Below are positions 1-9,407 of a stretch of DNA of 64,000 nt, piece after piece. The stretch is taken from the NCBI GenBank assembly GCA_025153755.1, contig JAOALD010000003.1, positions 124,001-188,000 of the forward strand, in the 5' to 3' direction. How positions within the stretch are numbered: position 1 is the first letter of the stretch; every line of letters begins with the position of its first letter. The notes under the pieces were generated by a model. It saw nothing but the letters and a program-made list of their open reading frames with translations, searched no databases and was not told the DNA's origin. The position numbers and the translations under genes are program-made. Source of the stretch: SAR92 clade bacterium H921 (GTDB taxonomy: Bacteria > Pseudomonadota > Gammaproteobacteria > Pseudomonadales > Porticoccaceae).

Positions 1-872
1 CTCCAAGCTGCTGCTGAAGCATCTTGGACTGGCAATGACATGGCGCAACCATGATAGGTACGATAACTTAAAAAAGCTTTCAAAATGCCTGCGTCACCGG
101 CAATAAACCCAGATCTTAAACCTGGTAGGTTAGAGCGTTTGGATAGACTGTGAAAGACCACGCAGCGCTCGTAGCCAGTGCGGCCCATCTGTTGGCAGGC
201 TTCTAACAACCCAAACGGAGGTGTTTGTTCATTGAGATAGACCTCGGAATAACATTCATCACTGGCAATTATAAAATCATATTTGTCTGCTAGGACGATC
301 GCTTGCTGCATCTGATCTAAAGACATAACTGCACCGGAAGGGTTACCTGGGGTGCAGATTTGTAGTAATTGGCAGCGTTGCCAAACTGATTCGGGAACAC
401 TAGCTAGGTCGGGAATAAAGCCTTGCTCCTCTGTACAGTCTAAATAGTGCAGCTGCGCGCCTGCCAGTATCGCAGCTCCCTCATAAATCTGGTAAAACGG
501 ATTGGGCGACACTACAACTGGGAAATTCTGTTGGTTGTCAATAACTGCCTGAGTAAAAGCGAACAAGGCTTCTCTCGTGCCTGTCACTGGAAGTACCTGC
601 TGCTCTGGGTCTATGTTTGTAAGGCTAAAGCGCCGCTCTAGCCAAAGAGCAATGGCTTGGCGTAATTCCGATCCACCCTTGGTCGTTGGGTACTGAGCTA
701 GTTTATCTATAGAATCGGCGAGAACCTGCTTCACAAATTCCGGCGATGGATGCTTGGGTTCACCGATCGACAGCGCTATATGGCTCAGATGTTCAGGGGG
801 CGTGAGGCCGGCCTTAAGCTGATTTAGTCGCTCAAAGGGGTAGGGGTGAAGATTCTTTAAATTGGCGTTCAT
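1..872 (-). CDS. dapC: Succinyldiaminopimelate transaminase, 3' end beyond the window
   Basis: PLP-dependent fold-type I aminotransferase that converts N-succinyl-2-amino-6-ketopimelate to succinyl-diaminopimelate in the lysine and peptidoglycan precursor pathway. The ATG is at 870-872, 4 bases after glnD ends. 290 codons are visible before the edge; the family is usually about 400 residues, so roughly the last 110 are missing. The PLP lysine is in SLSKRSNLPG (Lys245), preceded by a CTPGNPSGAV loop and an ASDECYSEVY segment that should hold the PLP-contacting Asp and Tyr. The order map-glnD-dapC is the same in Pseudomonas, which favours DapC over other class I/II aminotransferases. Confidence 0.9.
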   Translation of the reverse strand, partial: MNANLKNLHPYPFERLNQLKAGLTPPEHLSHIALSIGEPKHPSPEFVKQVLADSIDKLAQYPTTKGGSELRQAIALWLERRFSLTNIDPEQQVLPVTGTREALFAFTQAVIDNQQNFPVVVSPNPFYQIYEGAAILAGAQLHYLDCTEEQGFIPDLASVPESVWQRCQLLQICTPGNPSGAVMSLDQMQQAIVLADKYDFIIASDECYSEVYLNEQTPPFGLLEACQQMGRTGYERCVVFHSLSKRSNLPGLRSGFIAGDAGILKAFLSYRTYHGCAMSLPVQDASAAAW

Positions 873-876
873 GTGC

Positions 877-3603
877 CTATTTCCAAACATTTATCTGTTG
901 TAGTTCTGAGCCCTGGACATTGTCTTGATTGCGCTGATCTAGTTCGGCGCAAATAGTATCCTGTATTTTTGCACTAAACTCGGGGTCGGTTAATGGTTTG
1001 TGATTGTAGTCTGTTACATAAAAGGTATCTTCCACTCGCTCACCTAATGTCGATATTTTAGCGTTATAGAGGTTGAGGCCATAACGTAAAAATATACTCG
1101 CTAGGTGGGCTAATAGGCCAGGGCGATCTGGCGTGATAACCTCCAGTACGGTGGTATTTGTTGTGCTATCGTTACGCAACGAGGCAATTGTTTGCAGGGT
1201 GAAATTCTTTAACTGGCGGGTGGTACGACGTTGGACGTCAAAACTCACGCGGCTGGGATCGAGAATTCCTTTACGGAGTGCCTCGGTGATATTTTTACAC
1301 AGCTTTGGACTACTACCCACAGGATTTCCCTTGTCATTTAACACATAAAACACGTCGAAAGCACGATTATCGTGGGTTGTATGCAATCGAGCATCTTGAA
1401 TATTGAGGTGAAGTTTGTCCAAAATGGCAGCTGTGATCGAAAAGATATTTTGGCGATCTTTTGAATGTACGAATATCTGCGTGGCTACCGGCACTTCGCC
1501 GCCTACATCACATAACAGAACCACAGGCTCGTCATCATCTGTGTTGGCAATTATGGCCCGGGTAAAGGTGGCTACATCATCGGCGCTCTCGCGGAGAAAA
1601 AATTCTTCATCTACATCGCTCCAAACAGTCAGTGCTTGAGTCTCGTTAATACCCTGAGCGGTAAGCAATCTCAAGGCTGCATTTTTAGCGTCGGTAACCC
1701 ATTCAGATTTATCTGCTGGCACACCGAGACCATCTTGCAGAGCCCGTTTGGTTTCGAAATATAGGTTGTGCATTAATGACCCTTTCCAGTCTGTCCACAG
1801 CCTTGGATTGGTGGCATTGATGTCGGCAACAGTCAGCAGGTATAAATGTTCTAGGTGCACTAAATCGCCAACATGGTCGGCAAATTTATAAATCACATCC
1901 GGATCCGAGGTGTCTTCCCGCTGGGATACCGTAGACATAAGAAGATGATTTTCGACCAGCCATTGAAGCAGTTTTATTTCCTTTGGCTGTAGGCCATGAC
2001 CACTGGCAAAGTTAGCTATATCAGCAGATCCTAATAGTGAGTGATCACCGCCACGGCCCTTGGCGATATCGTGGTAGAGCGCAGCAATAATAATCAATTC
2101 TGGTTTGTGGAGGCTTTTGAAAATACTCGCCGCAACGGGAAACGCCTCGGCACCCTCAGGGCCACCAAAGCGTCGCAGGTTTCTGATTACTTGCAGAGTG
2201 TGGACATCAACAGGGTAGATATGAAATAAATCGTGTTGAGTCTGCCCGACAATTTTGCCAAATTCTGGCAGGTAGCTGCCTAAAATACCATACCGATTCA
2301 TACGCCCAAGTTGTATAGACAGCTTGTTGGGCGCCCTCAATAGACGCATAAATAGTTGACGATTATCTGGGTTTGAGCGGAAATTATCGTCAATTAAATT
2401 TCGATGCAGTCTAATCTGGCGAATCGCCGAGGCCCGAATACCCTCGATCTGTTTGTTCTCCCCAAGAATGGCGAATAACTCAAGTAGAGCAGAGGGGTGG
2501 TCGACAAAGACGGATTCGTTAGCAGTATCCAAATAGTTATCGCGAATCAAAAATCGATCGTTTATTGCGGTTTCAGCCTTGGTTTTGTCTTTACGGTAAA
2601 TCGCTTCATCAAGATACTGCAAAAGAACGTCTGTCAGTTCTCGAATAGACAGGACCACCTGATAGTAGCGTTGCATAAATTTTTCAACAGCTAGGCGGCC
2701 TGGGCTGTCCGAGTAGCCAAACATTAGGGCAAGTTTGCGCTGATAATCAAACAGCAGGCGCTCCTCAGGTCGGTCGGCAATAAGATGCAAGCCATAGCGT
2801 ACTTTCCACAGAAACTCCTCATCGCGGCGCAGGGTAAGATATTCCTCGTCAGTCAAGAATCCTGCATGAACCAGTTGTGAACGCCGATTTAATTTAAAGT
2901 GACGTTTTGCGGTCCAGTTTATCAACTGAATGTCTCGCAGCCCCCCTGGCGCCTCTTTAACATTTGGTTCGAGATTGTATTCAGTGTCATCATGCTTGCG
3001 GTGACGGGCAGATTGCTCCTCGATCTTACCGCTATAGAACTTGCTGGACGACCATATTTTATCGGGACCAGTTTTCTTTAGCATGACATTGCGCAGCTCA
3101 TCGTTACCGCAAATTAAACGAGTTTCCATGAGGTTGGTTGCCACAGTGATGTCAGCTTTAGCCTCGTCTACACATTGAGACAATGAGCGTACGCTGTGGC
3201 CTATTTTGAGTTGAATATCCCACAGAAACGTTAAAAAATTCTCGATGTTTTGGCGATATTTTTGCGGCTGGTTGCGACGCATCAGAATGAGCAGGTCAAT
3301 ATCTGAATGAGGGTGTAATTCGCCGCGGCCATAGCCACCGACCGCTATGAGGCTAATATTTGTATCCCATTCAAATTGCTGCCAGGCGTAATGCAAAATA
3401 AGATCAGCGAAGCGAGCAGACTCGTTGACAAGGGTATGGACCTCTTCCCCTTCATGGAATCGATTGTTGAAATGGCTACTGGCGGCAGTGAGTGCATTGC
3501 GGAAAACTTCAATAGCATTGCCATTGGCTAGATCCTGCACAAAGCGCTTTTGATCAAAAAAAAGTGGCGCATTCAACTGCACGATTGAATTTTCAAAGGT
3601 CAT
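877..3603 (-). CDS. glnD: Bifunctional PII uridylyltransferase/uridylyl-removing enzyme
   Basis: Nitrogen sensor that uridylylates PII (GlnB/GlnK) when glutamine is low and removes UMP when glutamine is high. The 908 residues are the usual length for GlnD. The nucleotidyltransferase motif GGYGRGELHPHSDIDLL lies at residues 89-105, with catalytic Asp101 and Asp103. An HD hydrolase domain follows (HTLQV near 468 and HD at 511-512). Two C-terminal ACT domains at about 715-790 and 820-900 (the second with TPDRPGLLAHLA) should bind glutamine. It starts 12 bases after map and is followed closely by dapC, so the three are probably one transcript. No strong Shine-Dalgarno is visible before the ATG. 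Confidence 0.97.
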   Translation of the reverse strand: MTFENSIVQLNAPLFFDQKRFVQDLANGNAIEVFRNALTAASSHFNNRFHEGEEVHTLVNESARFADLILHYAWQQFEWDTNISLIAVGGYGRGELHPHSDIDLLILMRRNQPQKYRQNIENFLTFLWDIQLKIGHSVRSLSQCVDEAKADITVATNLMETRLICGNDELRNVMLKKTGPDKIWSSSKFYSGKIEEQSARHRKHDDTEYNLEPNVKEAPGGLRDIQLINWTAKRHFKLNRRSQLVHAGFLTDEEYLTLRRDEEFLWKVRYGLHLIADRPEERLLFDYQRKLALMFGYSDSPGRLAVEKFMQRYYQVVLSIRELTDVLLQYLDEAIYRKDKTKAETAINDRFLIRDNYLDTANESVFVDHPSALLELFAILGENKQIEGIRASAIRQIRLHRNLIDDNFRSNPDNRQLFMRLLRAPNKLSIQLGRMNRYGILGSYLPEFGKIVGQTQHDLFHIYPVDVHTLQVIRNLRRFGGPEGAEAFPVAASIFKSLHKPELIIIAALYHDIAKGRGGDHSLLGSADIANFASGHGLQPKEIKLLQWLVENHLLMSTVSQREDTSDPDVIYKFADHVGDLVHLEHLYLLTVADINATNPRLWTDWKGSLMHNLYFETKRALQDGLGVPADKSEWVTDAKNAALRLLTAQGINETQALTVWSDVDEEFFLRESADDVATFTRAIIANTDDDEPVVLLCDVGGEVPVATQIFVHSKDRQNIFSITAAILDKLHLNIQDARLHTTHDNRAFDVFYVLNDKGNPVGSSPKLCKNITEALRKGILDPSRVSFDVQRRTTRQLKNFTLQTIASLRNDSTTNTTVLEVITPDRPGLLAHLASIFLRYGLNLYNAKISTLGERVEDTFYVTDYNHKPLTDPEFSAKIQDTICAELDQRNQDNVQGSELQQINVWK

Positions 3604-3615
3604 TGTATTTGGGTT

Positions 3616-4386
3616 CTAAAAAGATTCTTCTTGTCTGGCAGTCAGTACCTCAACTCCAGTATTGGTTACTACCATAGTATGCTCCCACTGGGAGGAAAGG
3701 CGGCCATCTGAGGTCTCTACGGTCCAGCCGTCTCGCTTTAACTTGGTGGTGTATTTGCCGGCATTAATCATAGGCTCGATAGTGAACGACATGCCTTCGA
3801 GTAACTCCATGCCTGTGCCGGGTTTTCCGTAGTGGAGTATTTGCGGCTCTTGGTGGAATTCTGGGCCAATACCGTGGCCACAGTAGTCTCGTACAACTGA
3901 GTAATAATTTGCCTCGGCATGGGTTTGAATAATATGGCCTATATCGCCTAGACGAACTCCAGGCCGAACAATCTCGATGGCTTTGTACATGCATTCTTGA
4001 GAGACCTTTATCAGTCGCTCCGCGTGACTAGGAACATTTCCGACACAGTACATTTTACTGGTGTCTCCGTACCAGCCGTCTTTGATGACCGTAACATCAA
4101 TATTGATGATATCGCCATTTTTGAGGATTTTCTTCTCGCTGGGAATGCCGTGACAGACAACTTGGTTCACTGAGGTACAGACAGATTTTGGAAAGCCTCG
4201 GTAGCCAAGACAGGCTGGAATCGCTTTTTGAACATCAACAATGTGCTGATGACAGATACGATCTAACTCTTCGGTGGTTACGCCGGGTACGACATACTCA
4301 CCAATCAGTTCCAGAACCTCCGCTGCAAGGCGGCCTGCCTCGCGCATTTTGGCGATCTGGTCTGGTGTTCTTAGCTCTACGCTCAT
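3616..4386 (-). CDS. map: Type I methionine aminopeptidase
   Basis: Cytosolic dinuclear-metal enzyme that removes the initiator Met from nascent proteins. An upstream in-frame ATG would add nine residues, but I chose the ATG at 4386 (MSVELRTP, 256 aa). With that start the expected residues fall at His79, Asp97, Asp108, His171, His178, Glu204 and Glu235, the same numbering as the E. coli enzyme. It diverges from rpsB, a common gammaproteobacterial arrangement that couples Met removal to the translation genes, and it leads the map-glnD-dapC unit. Confidence 0.97.
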   Translation of the reverse strand: MSVELRTPDQIAKMREAGRLAAEVLELIGEYVVPGVTTEELDRICHQHIVDVQKAIPACLGYRGFPKSVCTSVNQVVCHGIPSEKKILKNGDIINIDVTVIKDGWYGDTSKMYCVGNVPSHAERLIKVSQECMYKAIEIVRPGVRLGDIGHIIQTHAEANYYSVVRDYCGHGIGPEFHQEPQILHYGKPGTGMELLEGMSFTIEPMINAGKYTTKLKRDGWTVETSDGRLSSQWEHTMVVTNTGVEVLTARQEESF

Positions 4387-4571
4387 GATTGTTCCTGGGG
4401 CCTGTGTTGACATACTATTGTACGCATCTATTTGCCATTGCGGGAGGGTTAGACAGCTATTTAAACCCCTATCTTTGATTATTCTACCTATTTACCGGCG
4501 GCAAGCCGAGAGTCCCACATTTTGCGGTGATTAACTTCACTCCCATTAGGTAGTTTTATCTAAGGTTTTGC

Positions 4572-4600
4572 TTTATCTGGTGTTGCCTATATGGTATAAA
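4572..4600 (+). promoter_or_regulatory. Probable rpsB promoter with GC-rich discriminator
   Basis: A TATAAA -10 at 4595-4600 is followed directly by GCGCGCC. The best -35 at 17-bp spacing is the weak TTTATC (4572-4577); TTGCTT at 4568 would need a 21-bp spacer. A GC-rich discriminator is typical of promoters under ppGpp/DksA control, which fits a ribosomal protein gene. The weak -35 keeps this tentative. Confidence 0.4.
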
Positions 4601-4605
4601 GCGCG

Positions 4606-4758
4606 CCGTTGTAGGGATGTCCTTGCAATGGTAATTTTTAACTTAACGACACACACATTCCGACACGGTGTTCTGGGTGCCTATTAAGCGTTGAAGCAAC
4701 ATGCTTATGCGGGTTGAACATTGGGGGATGTGGAGGCTTAACCCCAAGAGGAAATCTT
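4606..4758 (+). promoter_or_regulatory. rpsB leader with hairpin before the ribosome binding site
   Basis: About 150 bases of untranslated leader separate the putative start site from the rpsB ATG. TTGGGG (4721-4726) and CCCCAA (4742-4747) can pair around a 14-nt loop that contains GGAGG, immediately before the AGAGGAAA Shine-Dalgarno. A smaller AAGC/GCTT hairpin lies at 4695-4706. In E. coli ribosomal protein S2 represses rpsB-tsf through the mRNA leader; this structure is a candidate equivalent. The 4387-4605 stretch towards map shows no gene. Confidence 0.45.
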
Positions 4759-5538
4759 ATGTCTATTGTCAGTATGCGCGATATGTTGCAGGCTGGTGTG
4801 CATTTCGGCCACCAAACCCGCTTCTGGAATCCCAAAATGAGCAAGTATATCTTCGGCTCACGAAATAAAGTTCACGTTATCAACCTTGAGCACACTGTGC
4901 CAGCTTTCAATGAAGCATTAGAAATTTTGCGCGTCGAAGCCGCCAAGGGTAATCAAATTCTTTTTGTGGGTACAAAACGTGCGGCACAAAAAATTGTCAA
5001 AGAGCAAGCAGAGCGCTGTGGTATGCCCTATGTCAGCCATCGCTGGTTGGGTGGTATGCTCACTAATTACAAGACTATCCGAGCCTCTATTCGGCGCTTC
5101 CGCGACCTAGAAAGCCAAGAGAGTGATGGTACCTTTGATAAGCTAGGCAAGAAAGAAGTCCTCACTCGCTCGCGTATGAAAGATAAGCTTGAGAATTCTA
5201 TCGGTGGTATTAAGGATATGAATGGTCTGCCTGACATCTTATTTGTTGTCGATGTTGATCATGAACGCATTGCAATCAATGAAGCTAACAAGCTGGGTAT
5301 TCCAGTTGTAGGTATTGTTGACACTAACAGTGATCCAGATGGGATTGACTATATTATCCCAGGTAATGACGATTCTATTCGCGCGATTAAACTGTATGCT
5401 GCTTCAGTCGCTGATACAGTTTTAGAAGGTAAGGCGCAGTCTGCGACCATTAATAAGAAGGACGAATTTGTCGAAGAGGTTGCTACGGAAGCTACTCCAG
5501 CTGTTGAAGAGGCGCCAAAGGCTGCTGCAGCGGAGTAA
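4759..5538 (+). CDS. rpsB: 30S ribosomal protein S2
   Basis: Primary binder of the 30S subunit platform, needed for S1 attachment. An in-frame ATG at 4714 is rejected because [18 protein letters not shown], the family N-terminus, starts at 4759 with AGAGGAAAT just upstream. The resulting 259 residues include the [12 protein letters not shown] and [13 protein letters not shown] segments typical of S2. The C-terminal tail is rich in Ala and Glu, a common variable region. It is the first gene of the long plus-strand cluster, followed by tsf after an internal hairpin terminator. Confidence 0.98.
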   Translation: MSIVSMRDMLQAGVHFGHQTRFWNPKMSKYIFGSRNKVHVINLEHTVPAFNEALEILRVEAAKGNQILFVGTKRAAQKIVKEQAERCGMPYVSHRWLGGMLTNYKTIRASIRRFRDLESQESDGTFDKLGKKEVLTRSRMKDKLENSIGGIKDMNGLPDILFVVDVDHERIAINEANKLGIPVVGIVDTNSDPDGIDYIIPGNDDSIRAIKLYAASVADTVLEGKAQSATINKKDEFVEEVATEATPAVEEAPKAAAAE

Positions 5539-5560
5539 TTTTAAGTACATAAACATAATA

Positions 5561-5584
5561 AAAGGGGGCCACAGCCCCCTTTTT
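5561..5584 (+). terminator. Intrinsic terminator/attenuator between rpsB and tsf
   Basis: GGGGGC (5564-5569) pairs with GCCCCC (5574-5579) around a 4-nt CACA loop, and flanking AAA/TTT extends the stem into a run of five T. It lies 22 bases after the rpsB stop. Because tsf and the rest of the cluster follow, partial read-through is likely, giving more S2 than downstream products. A similar rpsB-tsf attenuator is known in E. coli. Confidence 0.75.
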
Positions 5585-5618
5585 ACCAACTGAATTAATG
5601 TTTGAAGAGAGGAATATA

Positions 5619-6482
5619 ATGTCACAGGTAACCGCATCTTTAGTAAAAGAGCTGCGAGACCGCACAGGTCTAGGCATGATGGAATGTAAAAGAGCACTGG
5701 TTGAGTCCGGTGCTGATATTGATAAAGCGATTGACGAGCTGCGCAAATCTAGCGGCATGAAAGCAGCGAAAAAAGCCGGTCGCACTGCGGCAGATGGTAT
5801 AGTTTTGGTAAAAGCAGATGCTGGTTTTGGCATGGTTTTAGAGGTCAACAGCGAAACAGATTTTGCCGCTCGCGACGAGGGTTTCAAGGGTTTCGCTAAC
5901 AGTGTATTGGACGCAGGCTTTGCGGCCAAGCAAACCGATATAGGTGCCCTTATGGCTGGTGGTCTAGAATCGGCTCGTGAAGCGTTGGTTCAGAAAATTG
6001 GTGAAAATATTTCCGCTCGTCGAGCGAGTAGCATCGAAGCGCCTGTAGTGGGTGGTTATGTGCATAGCAATAACCGTATTGCGGTTGTGGTTGGCCTCTC
6101 CGGGGGCGATGAAGAGTTGGCGAGAGATGTTGCCATGCATATTGCGGCGGTTAATCCTGCAGTAGTAAGCTCTGATCAGATGCCGGCTGAGGTTATTGAA
6201 GCTGAGCGCGCCATCTACACTGCACAGGCGATTGAAAGTGGCAAGCCACCGGAGATTGCGGCCAAGATGGTTGAAGGGCGCGTGAGCAAGTTCCTAAAAG
6301 AGGGTAGTCTTATTGACCAGCCATTTGTCAAAGATCCAGACACCACAATAGGCAAGCTTGTCGCTGCCAGCGATGCTGAAGTGATTTCTTTTGTTCGCTT
6401 TGAAGTGGGTGAAGGTATTGAAGTTGAAGAGGTTGATTTCGCCGCAGAGGTCGCTGCGCAAGTAGCGGGCGTCAGCGAGTAA
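5619..6482 (+). CDS. tsf: Elongation factor Ts
   Basis: Guanine-nucleotide exchange factor that recycles EF-Tu-GDP. The start is the ATG of MSQVTASLVKELRDRTG at 5619, preceded by GAAGAGAGGA; an in-frame ATG at 5598 would add seven uncharacteristic residues. The 287-residue product has the N-terminal UBA-like region with GLGMMECKRAL and then ETDFAARDEGF, the conserved EF-Tu contact region. It follows the rpsB attenuator and precedes pyrH by 20 bases, the standard bacterial order. Confidence 0.98.
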   Translation: MSQVTASLVKELRDRTGLGMMECKRALVESGADIDKAIDELRKSSGMKAAKKAGRTAADGIVLVKADAGFGMVLEVNSETDFAARDEGFKGFANSVLDAGFAAKQTDIGALMAGGLESAREALVQKIGENISARRASSIEAPVVGGYVHSNNRIAVVVGLSGGDEELARDVAMHIAAVNPAVVSSDQMPAEVIEAERAIYTAQAIESGKPPEIAAKMVEGRVSKFLKEGSLIDQPFVKDPDTTIGKLVAASDAEVISFVRFEVGEGIEVEEVDFAAEVAAQVAGVSE

Positions 6483-6502
6483 AATAGACTACAGGAGCAG
6501 TT

Positions 6503-7234
6503 ATGCCAGCCGCCGGTAAAGAGAAAAAATACAAACGTATCCTTCTCAAGCTTAGTGGTGAGGAGCTAATGGGTGAAGAGGGCTTTGGGATTGACCCTAA
6601 AGTTCTTGATCGTATGGCCCTTGAAATTGGGCAGTTAGTCGGTATTGGAGTTCAGGTCGGCTTAGTTATTGGCGGTGGCAATCTGTTTCGCGGGGCGGCA
6701 CTAAATGCTGCCGGCATGGACAGGGTTACCGGAGACCATATGGGTATGTTGGCTACGGTAATGAATGCTCTAGCCATGCGGGATGCTCTTGAACGTACCA
6801 ATATTTCTTCTAATGTCATGTCGGCAATACCCATGAGTGGGGTTGTTGAACACTATGACCGACGACGTGCGATCCGCTACCTTAAAGATGGAGAGGTCGT
6901 GATTTTTGCTGCTGGTACCGGCAACCCTTTCTTTACTACGGATTCTGCTGCCTGCTTGCGTGGTATTGAAATAGATGCAAGCGTGGTGCTGAAAGCGACA
7001 AAAGTTGATGGCGTCTATTCTGCAGACCCAATGTTGGATCCAGATGCGGAACTCTACTCACACCTCACCTATGATCAGGTGCTAGATAAAAAGCTAGGTG
7101 TGATGGATCTTACCGCTATCTGCCTGTGTCGAGAGCACAATATGCCCCTGAGGGTGTTCCGTATGTCAAAACCTGGGGCCTTACTTAATCTTGTAGTTGG
7201 CGGGGATGAAGGCACGCTGATCGAAGAGGGATAG
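6503..7234 (+). CDS. pyrH: UMP kinase
   Basis: Phosphorylates UMP to UDP in pyrimidine biosynthesis; a hexameric amino-acid-kinase fold enzyme unrelated to eukaryotic UMP kinases. The 243 residues start with [11 protein letters not shown], and the glycine-rich [12 protein letters not shown] loop and [16 protein letters not shown] substrate region are both present. AGGAG lies just before the ATG. It sits in the invariant rpsB-tsf-pyrH-frr string. Confidence 0.97.
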   Translation: MPAAGKEKKYKRILLKLSGEELMGEEGFGIDPKVLDRMALEIGQLVGIGVQVGLVIGGGNLFRGAALNAAGMDRVTGDHMGMLATVMNALAMRDALERTNISSNVMSAIPMSGVVEHYDRRRAIRYLKDGEVVIFAAGTGNPFFTTDSAACLRGIEIDASVVLKATKVDGVYSADPMLDPDAELYSHLTYDQVLDKKLGVMDLTAICLCREHNMPLRVFRMSKPGALLNLVVGGDEGTLIEEG

Positions 7235-7238
7235 CAAA

Positions 7239-7796
7239 ATGATTGAAGATTTGAAGCAAGATGCTGAAGCCAGAATGTCTAAGTCATTGGAAGCCTTGGC
7301 CAATGCGTTTAATAAAATTCGTACCGGTCGTGCTCATCCGAGCTTGCTGGACGGTATATCTGTTGATTACTACGGTGTTGACACTCCGATTGCCCAAGCG
7401 GCGTCTATTGTCATAGAGGACTCCAGAACCCTGTCGGTTACACCCTGGGAGCGGTCGCTGGTACCGGCGCTAGAAAAAGCTATTATGAAGTCTGACTTGG
7501 GCTTAAATCCGTCGAGTGCAGGCACCGTGATTCGCATACCTCTGCCCGCTCTAACTGAGGAGACCCGCAAGGTCTACGGCAAGCAAGCTAAGGCGGAAGC
7601 CGAGGGCGCGCGGGTATCCATACGAAATGTTCGTCGTGATGTGCTTTCAATGGTTAAGGATCTACTGAAAGAAAAAGATATTAGCGAAGATGAAGAGCGC
7701 AAAGCACAGGATGATGTTCAAAAAATTACAGATCGATTTATAGCTCGCGTCGAAGAAGCTCTGGCGGTCAAGGAAAAGGACCTGATGGAGATTTAA
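7239..7796 (+). CDS. frr: Ribosome recycling factor
   Basis: Works with EF-G to split post-termination ribosomes. 185 residues is the standard length. [15 protein letters not shown] and the long C-terminal helical segment ([18 protein letters not shown]) are typical of the three-helix bundle that mimics tRNA. It starts 4 bases after the pyrH stop, so translational coupling is likely. Confidence 0.97.
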   Translation: MIEDLKQDAEARMSKSLEALANAFNKIRTGRAHPSLLDGISVDYYGVDTPIAQAASIVIEDSRTLSVTPWERSLVPALEKAIMKSDLGLNPSSAGTVIRIPLPALTEETRKVYGKQAKAEAEGARVSIRNVRRDVLSMVKDLLKEKDISEDEERKAQDDVQKITDRFIARVEEALAVKEKDLMEI

Positions 7797-7816
7797 TCTC
7801 CTCAGTACTGAAGATC

Positions 7817-8584
7817 ATGATTGATCCGAAATCTATGGAAAATACTCATCCTCTGCGGCATGTTGCGATTATCATGGATGGCAATAATCGCTGGGCAAAA
7901 CAACGAGGTCTTGGCGGAATAGCGGGCCATGAATCAGGCGTAGAACGTATTCGTGATGTCCTGCTAGCTGCAAAAAAAATCGGTATTGATACCATGACTC
8001 TGTTTGCATTTAGCAGCGAGAACTGGAAACGTCCAGATCTCGAAGTGCGTGGTTTGATGTCGCTGTTCTCCTCCTATTTGAAGAAAGAAGCCTCAGAGTT
8101 ACGTGCCGACAGCGTGCGTTTAAAAGTAATAGGTAATCGAGACCATTTTAGTGACCGTCTAAAATCTCTGATCGATGATACAGAGACTCTGACTGGCACC
8201 GGCAAGCTCACTTTGAATCTATGTGTCGACTACGGCGGCCGCTGGGATATCGCAAATGCGGCCAAGGCAATGGCAGGCGAGGTGCAGATGGGCCGTTTGC
8301 GGCCCTCAGATATCGATGAAGAGATATTTGGTAAGTATCTGCGCCAAGATGGTATTGCCGACCCAGATCTGTGTATCCGCACTGCTGGGGAAAAGCGTAT
8401 TAGCAATTTCTTACTATGGCAGTTGGCTTATACTGAACTTTACTTTACAGACTGTTACTGGCCCGATTTTGATGCCAATGCTTTAGAAATGGCCGTTAAT
8501 GATTACTATTCTCGTCAGCGCCGATTTGGTCTTCGTGATGAGACTGTTGCGGCTTCTAGCCTGGGGCACGATTCACATGTTTAA
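7817..8584 (+). CDS. uppS: Undecaprenyl diphosphate synthase (cis-prenyltransferase)
   Basis: Condenses farnesyl diphosphate with isopentenyl diphosphates to make the C55 carrier lipid for peptidoglycan and O-antigen. The motif HVAIIMDGNNRWAKQRG contains the Mg-binding Asp21, and RTAGEKRISNFLLWQ with the acidic ELYFTDCYWPDF end gives the substrate site. The 255 residues assume the ATG at 7817; the ATG at 7835 (MENTHPL) is an alternative. Family members usually read RTGGE where this has RTAGE, a minor change. The 3' end overlaps cdsA by 8 bases. Confidence 0.96.
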   Translation: MIDPKSMENTHPLRHVAIIMDGNNRWAKQRGLGGIAGHESGVERIRDVLLAAKKIGIDTMTLFAFSSENWKRPDLEVRGLMSLFSSYLKKEASELRADSVRLKVIGNRDHFSDRLKSLIDDTETLTGTGKLTLNLCVDYGGRWDIANAAKAMAGEVQMGRLRPSDIDEEIFGKYLRQDGIADPDLCIRTAGEKRISNFLLWQLAYTELYFTDCYWPDFDANALEMAVNDYYSRQRRFGLRDETVAASSLGHDSHV

Positions 8585-9404
8585 ACAGCGAGTTATCACG
8601 GCTGTTATCCTTGTTGTGGCTTTTTTGAGCCTACTGATAACTCTGTCACCGGTATCTTTTGCATTGATTATTAGTGCGCTGGTTATTCTCGCTGGTTGGG
8701 AATGGACTAACTTAATGAAGATAAGCACAGTCCCAGGTAAGGTGGGTTATCTTCTCCTGCTTACTCTGGGGCTGTTGCTGACTAGTGTCTGGCTTGGACT
8801 TTGGGATCGCTTTGATCAGAGTCGTGCTGAGCAACTGTTTCAAGTGGCGGTGGCGCTGTGGGCTGTGATTTTTCTGTGGGTACAGGGGTATCCCTCAAGT
8901 AAGATACTTTGGTCGTCACGACCGGTGATTGGACTGCTGGGAATTTTGTTGCTGGCCTTTACTTGGGCCGCGGTTGCCTCAATTGTGCATCATCAAGCAG
9001 GTCAATGGATGCTCCTTATAGCGATTGCGGTGGTCGCCCTAGCGGATATAGGTGGCTATGTGGCTGGCAATATTTGGGGTAAACATAAATTGGCGCCTAG
9101 GGTTAGCCCCGGAAAAACGTGGGAAGGCTTCGCTGGTGCTATGGTCTTTCAGCTGCTTTTCATTGTAGGCCTGATGAGCCTGCTGCCACATGTGGTCGCT
9201 AAGGATCTATTTATTCTTATCATTCCAGTAGCACTTTATTCGATTTTAGGCGATCTTTTTGAAAGTATGCTGAAACGCCATAGAGGCGTAAAAGATAGCG
9301 GTCAGCTATTGCCTGGGCATGGTGGGTTGTTAGATCGTATCGATGGTTTTATGGCGGCGTTGCCGCTGTTCGCTCTTTTACTTTCCTTAACTAGTCCGTT
9401 CTGA
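8577..9404 (+). CDS. cdsA: Phosphatidate cytidylyltransferase (CDP-diglyceride synthase)
   Basis: Integral inner-membrane enzyme that makes CDP-diacylglycerol from phosphatidate and CTP, the branch point for all phospholipids. The ATG at 8577 (MFKQRVITAVILVV) gives 275 residues with about seven or eight hydrophobic segments. The family signature is clear: SPGKTWEGFAGA, then GDLFESMLKR, KDSGQLLPGHGG and LLDRIDG near the C-terminus. Its start lies inside the end of uppS, so the two are probably translationally coupled. Confidence 0.96.
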   Translation: MFKQRVITAVILVVAFLSLLITLSPVSFALIISALVILAGWEWTNLMKISTVPGKVGYLLLLTLGLLLTSVWLGLWDRFDQSRAEQLFQVAVALWAVIFLWVQGYPSSKILWSSRPVIGLLGILLLAFTWAAVASIVHHQAGQWMLLIAIAVVALADIGGYVAGNIWGKHKLAPRVSPGKTWEGFAGAMVFQLLFIVGLMSLLPHVVAKDLFILIIPVALYSILGDLFESMLKRHRGVKDSGQLLPGHGGLLDRIDGFMAALPLFALLLSLTSPF

Positions 9405-9407
9405 CCC

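Noticed and set aside
447-641. 64-codon plus-strand frame
   Set aside because: Opposite dapC, which has intact PLP motifs on the minus strand.
5492-5929. 145-codon minus-strand frame over the rpsB-tsf junction
   Set aside because: Opposite the terminator and the start of tsf; composition of a shadow frame.
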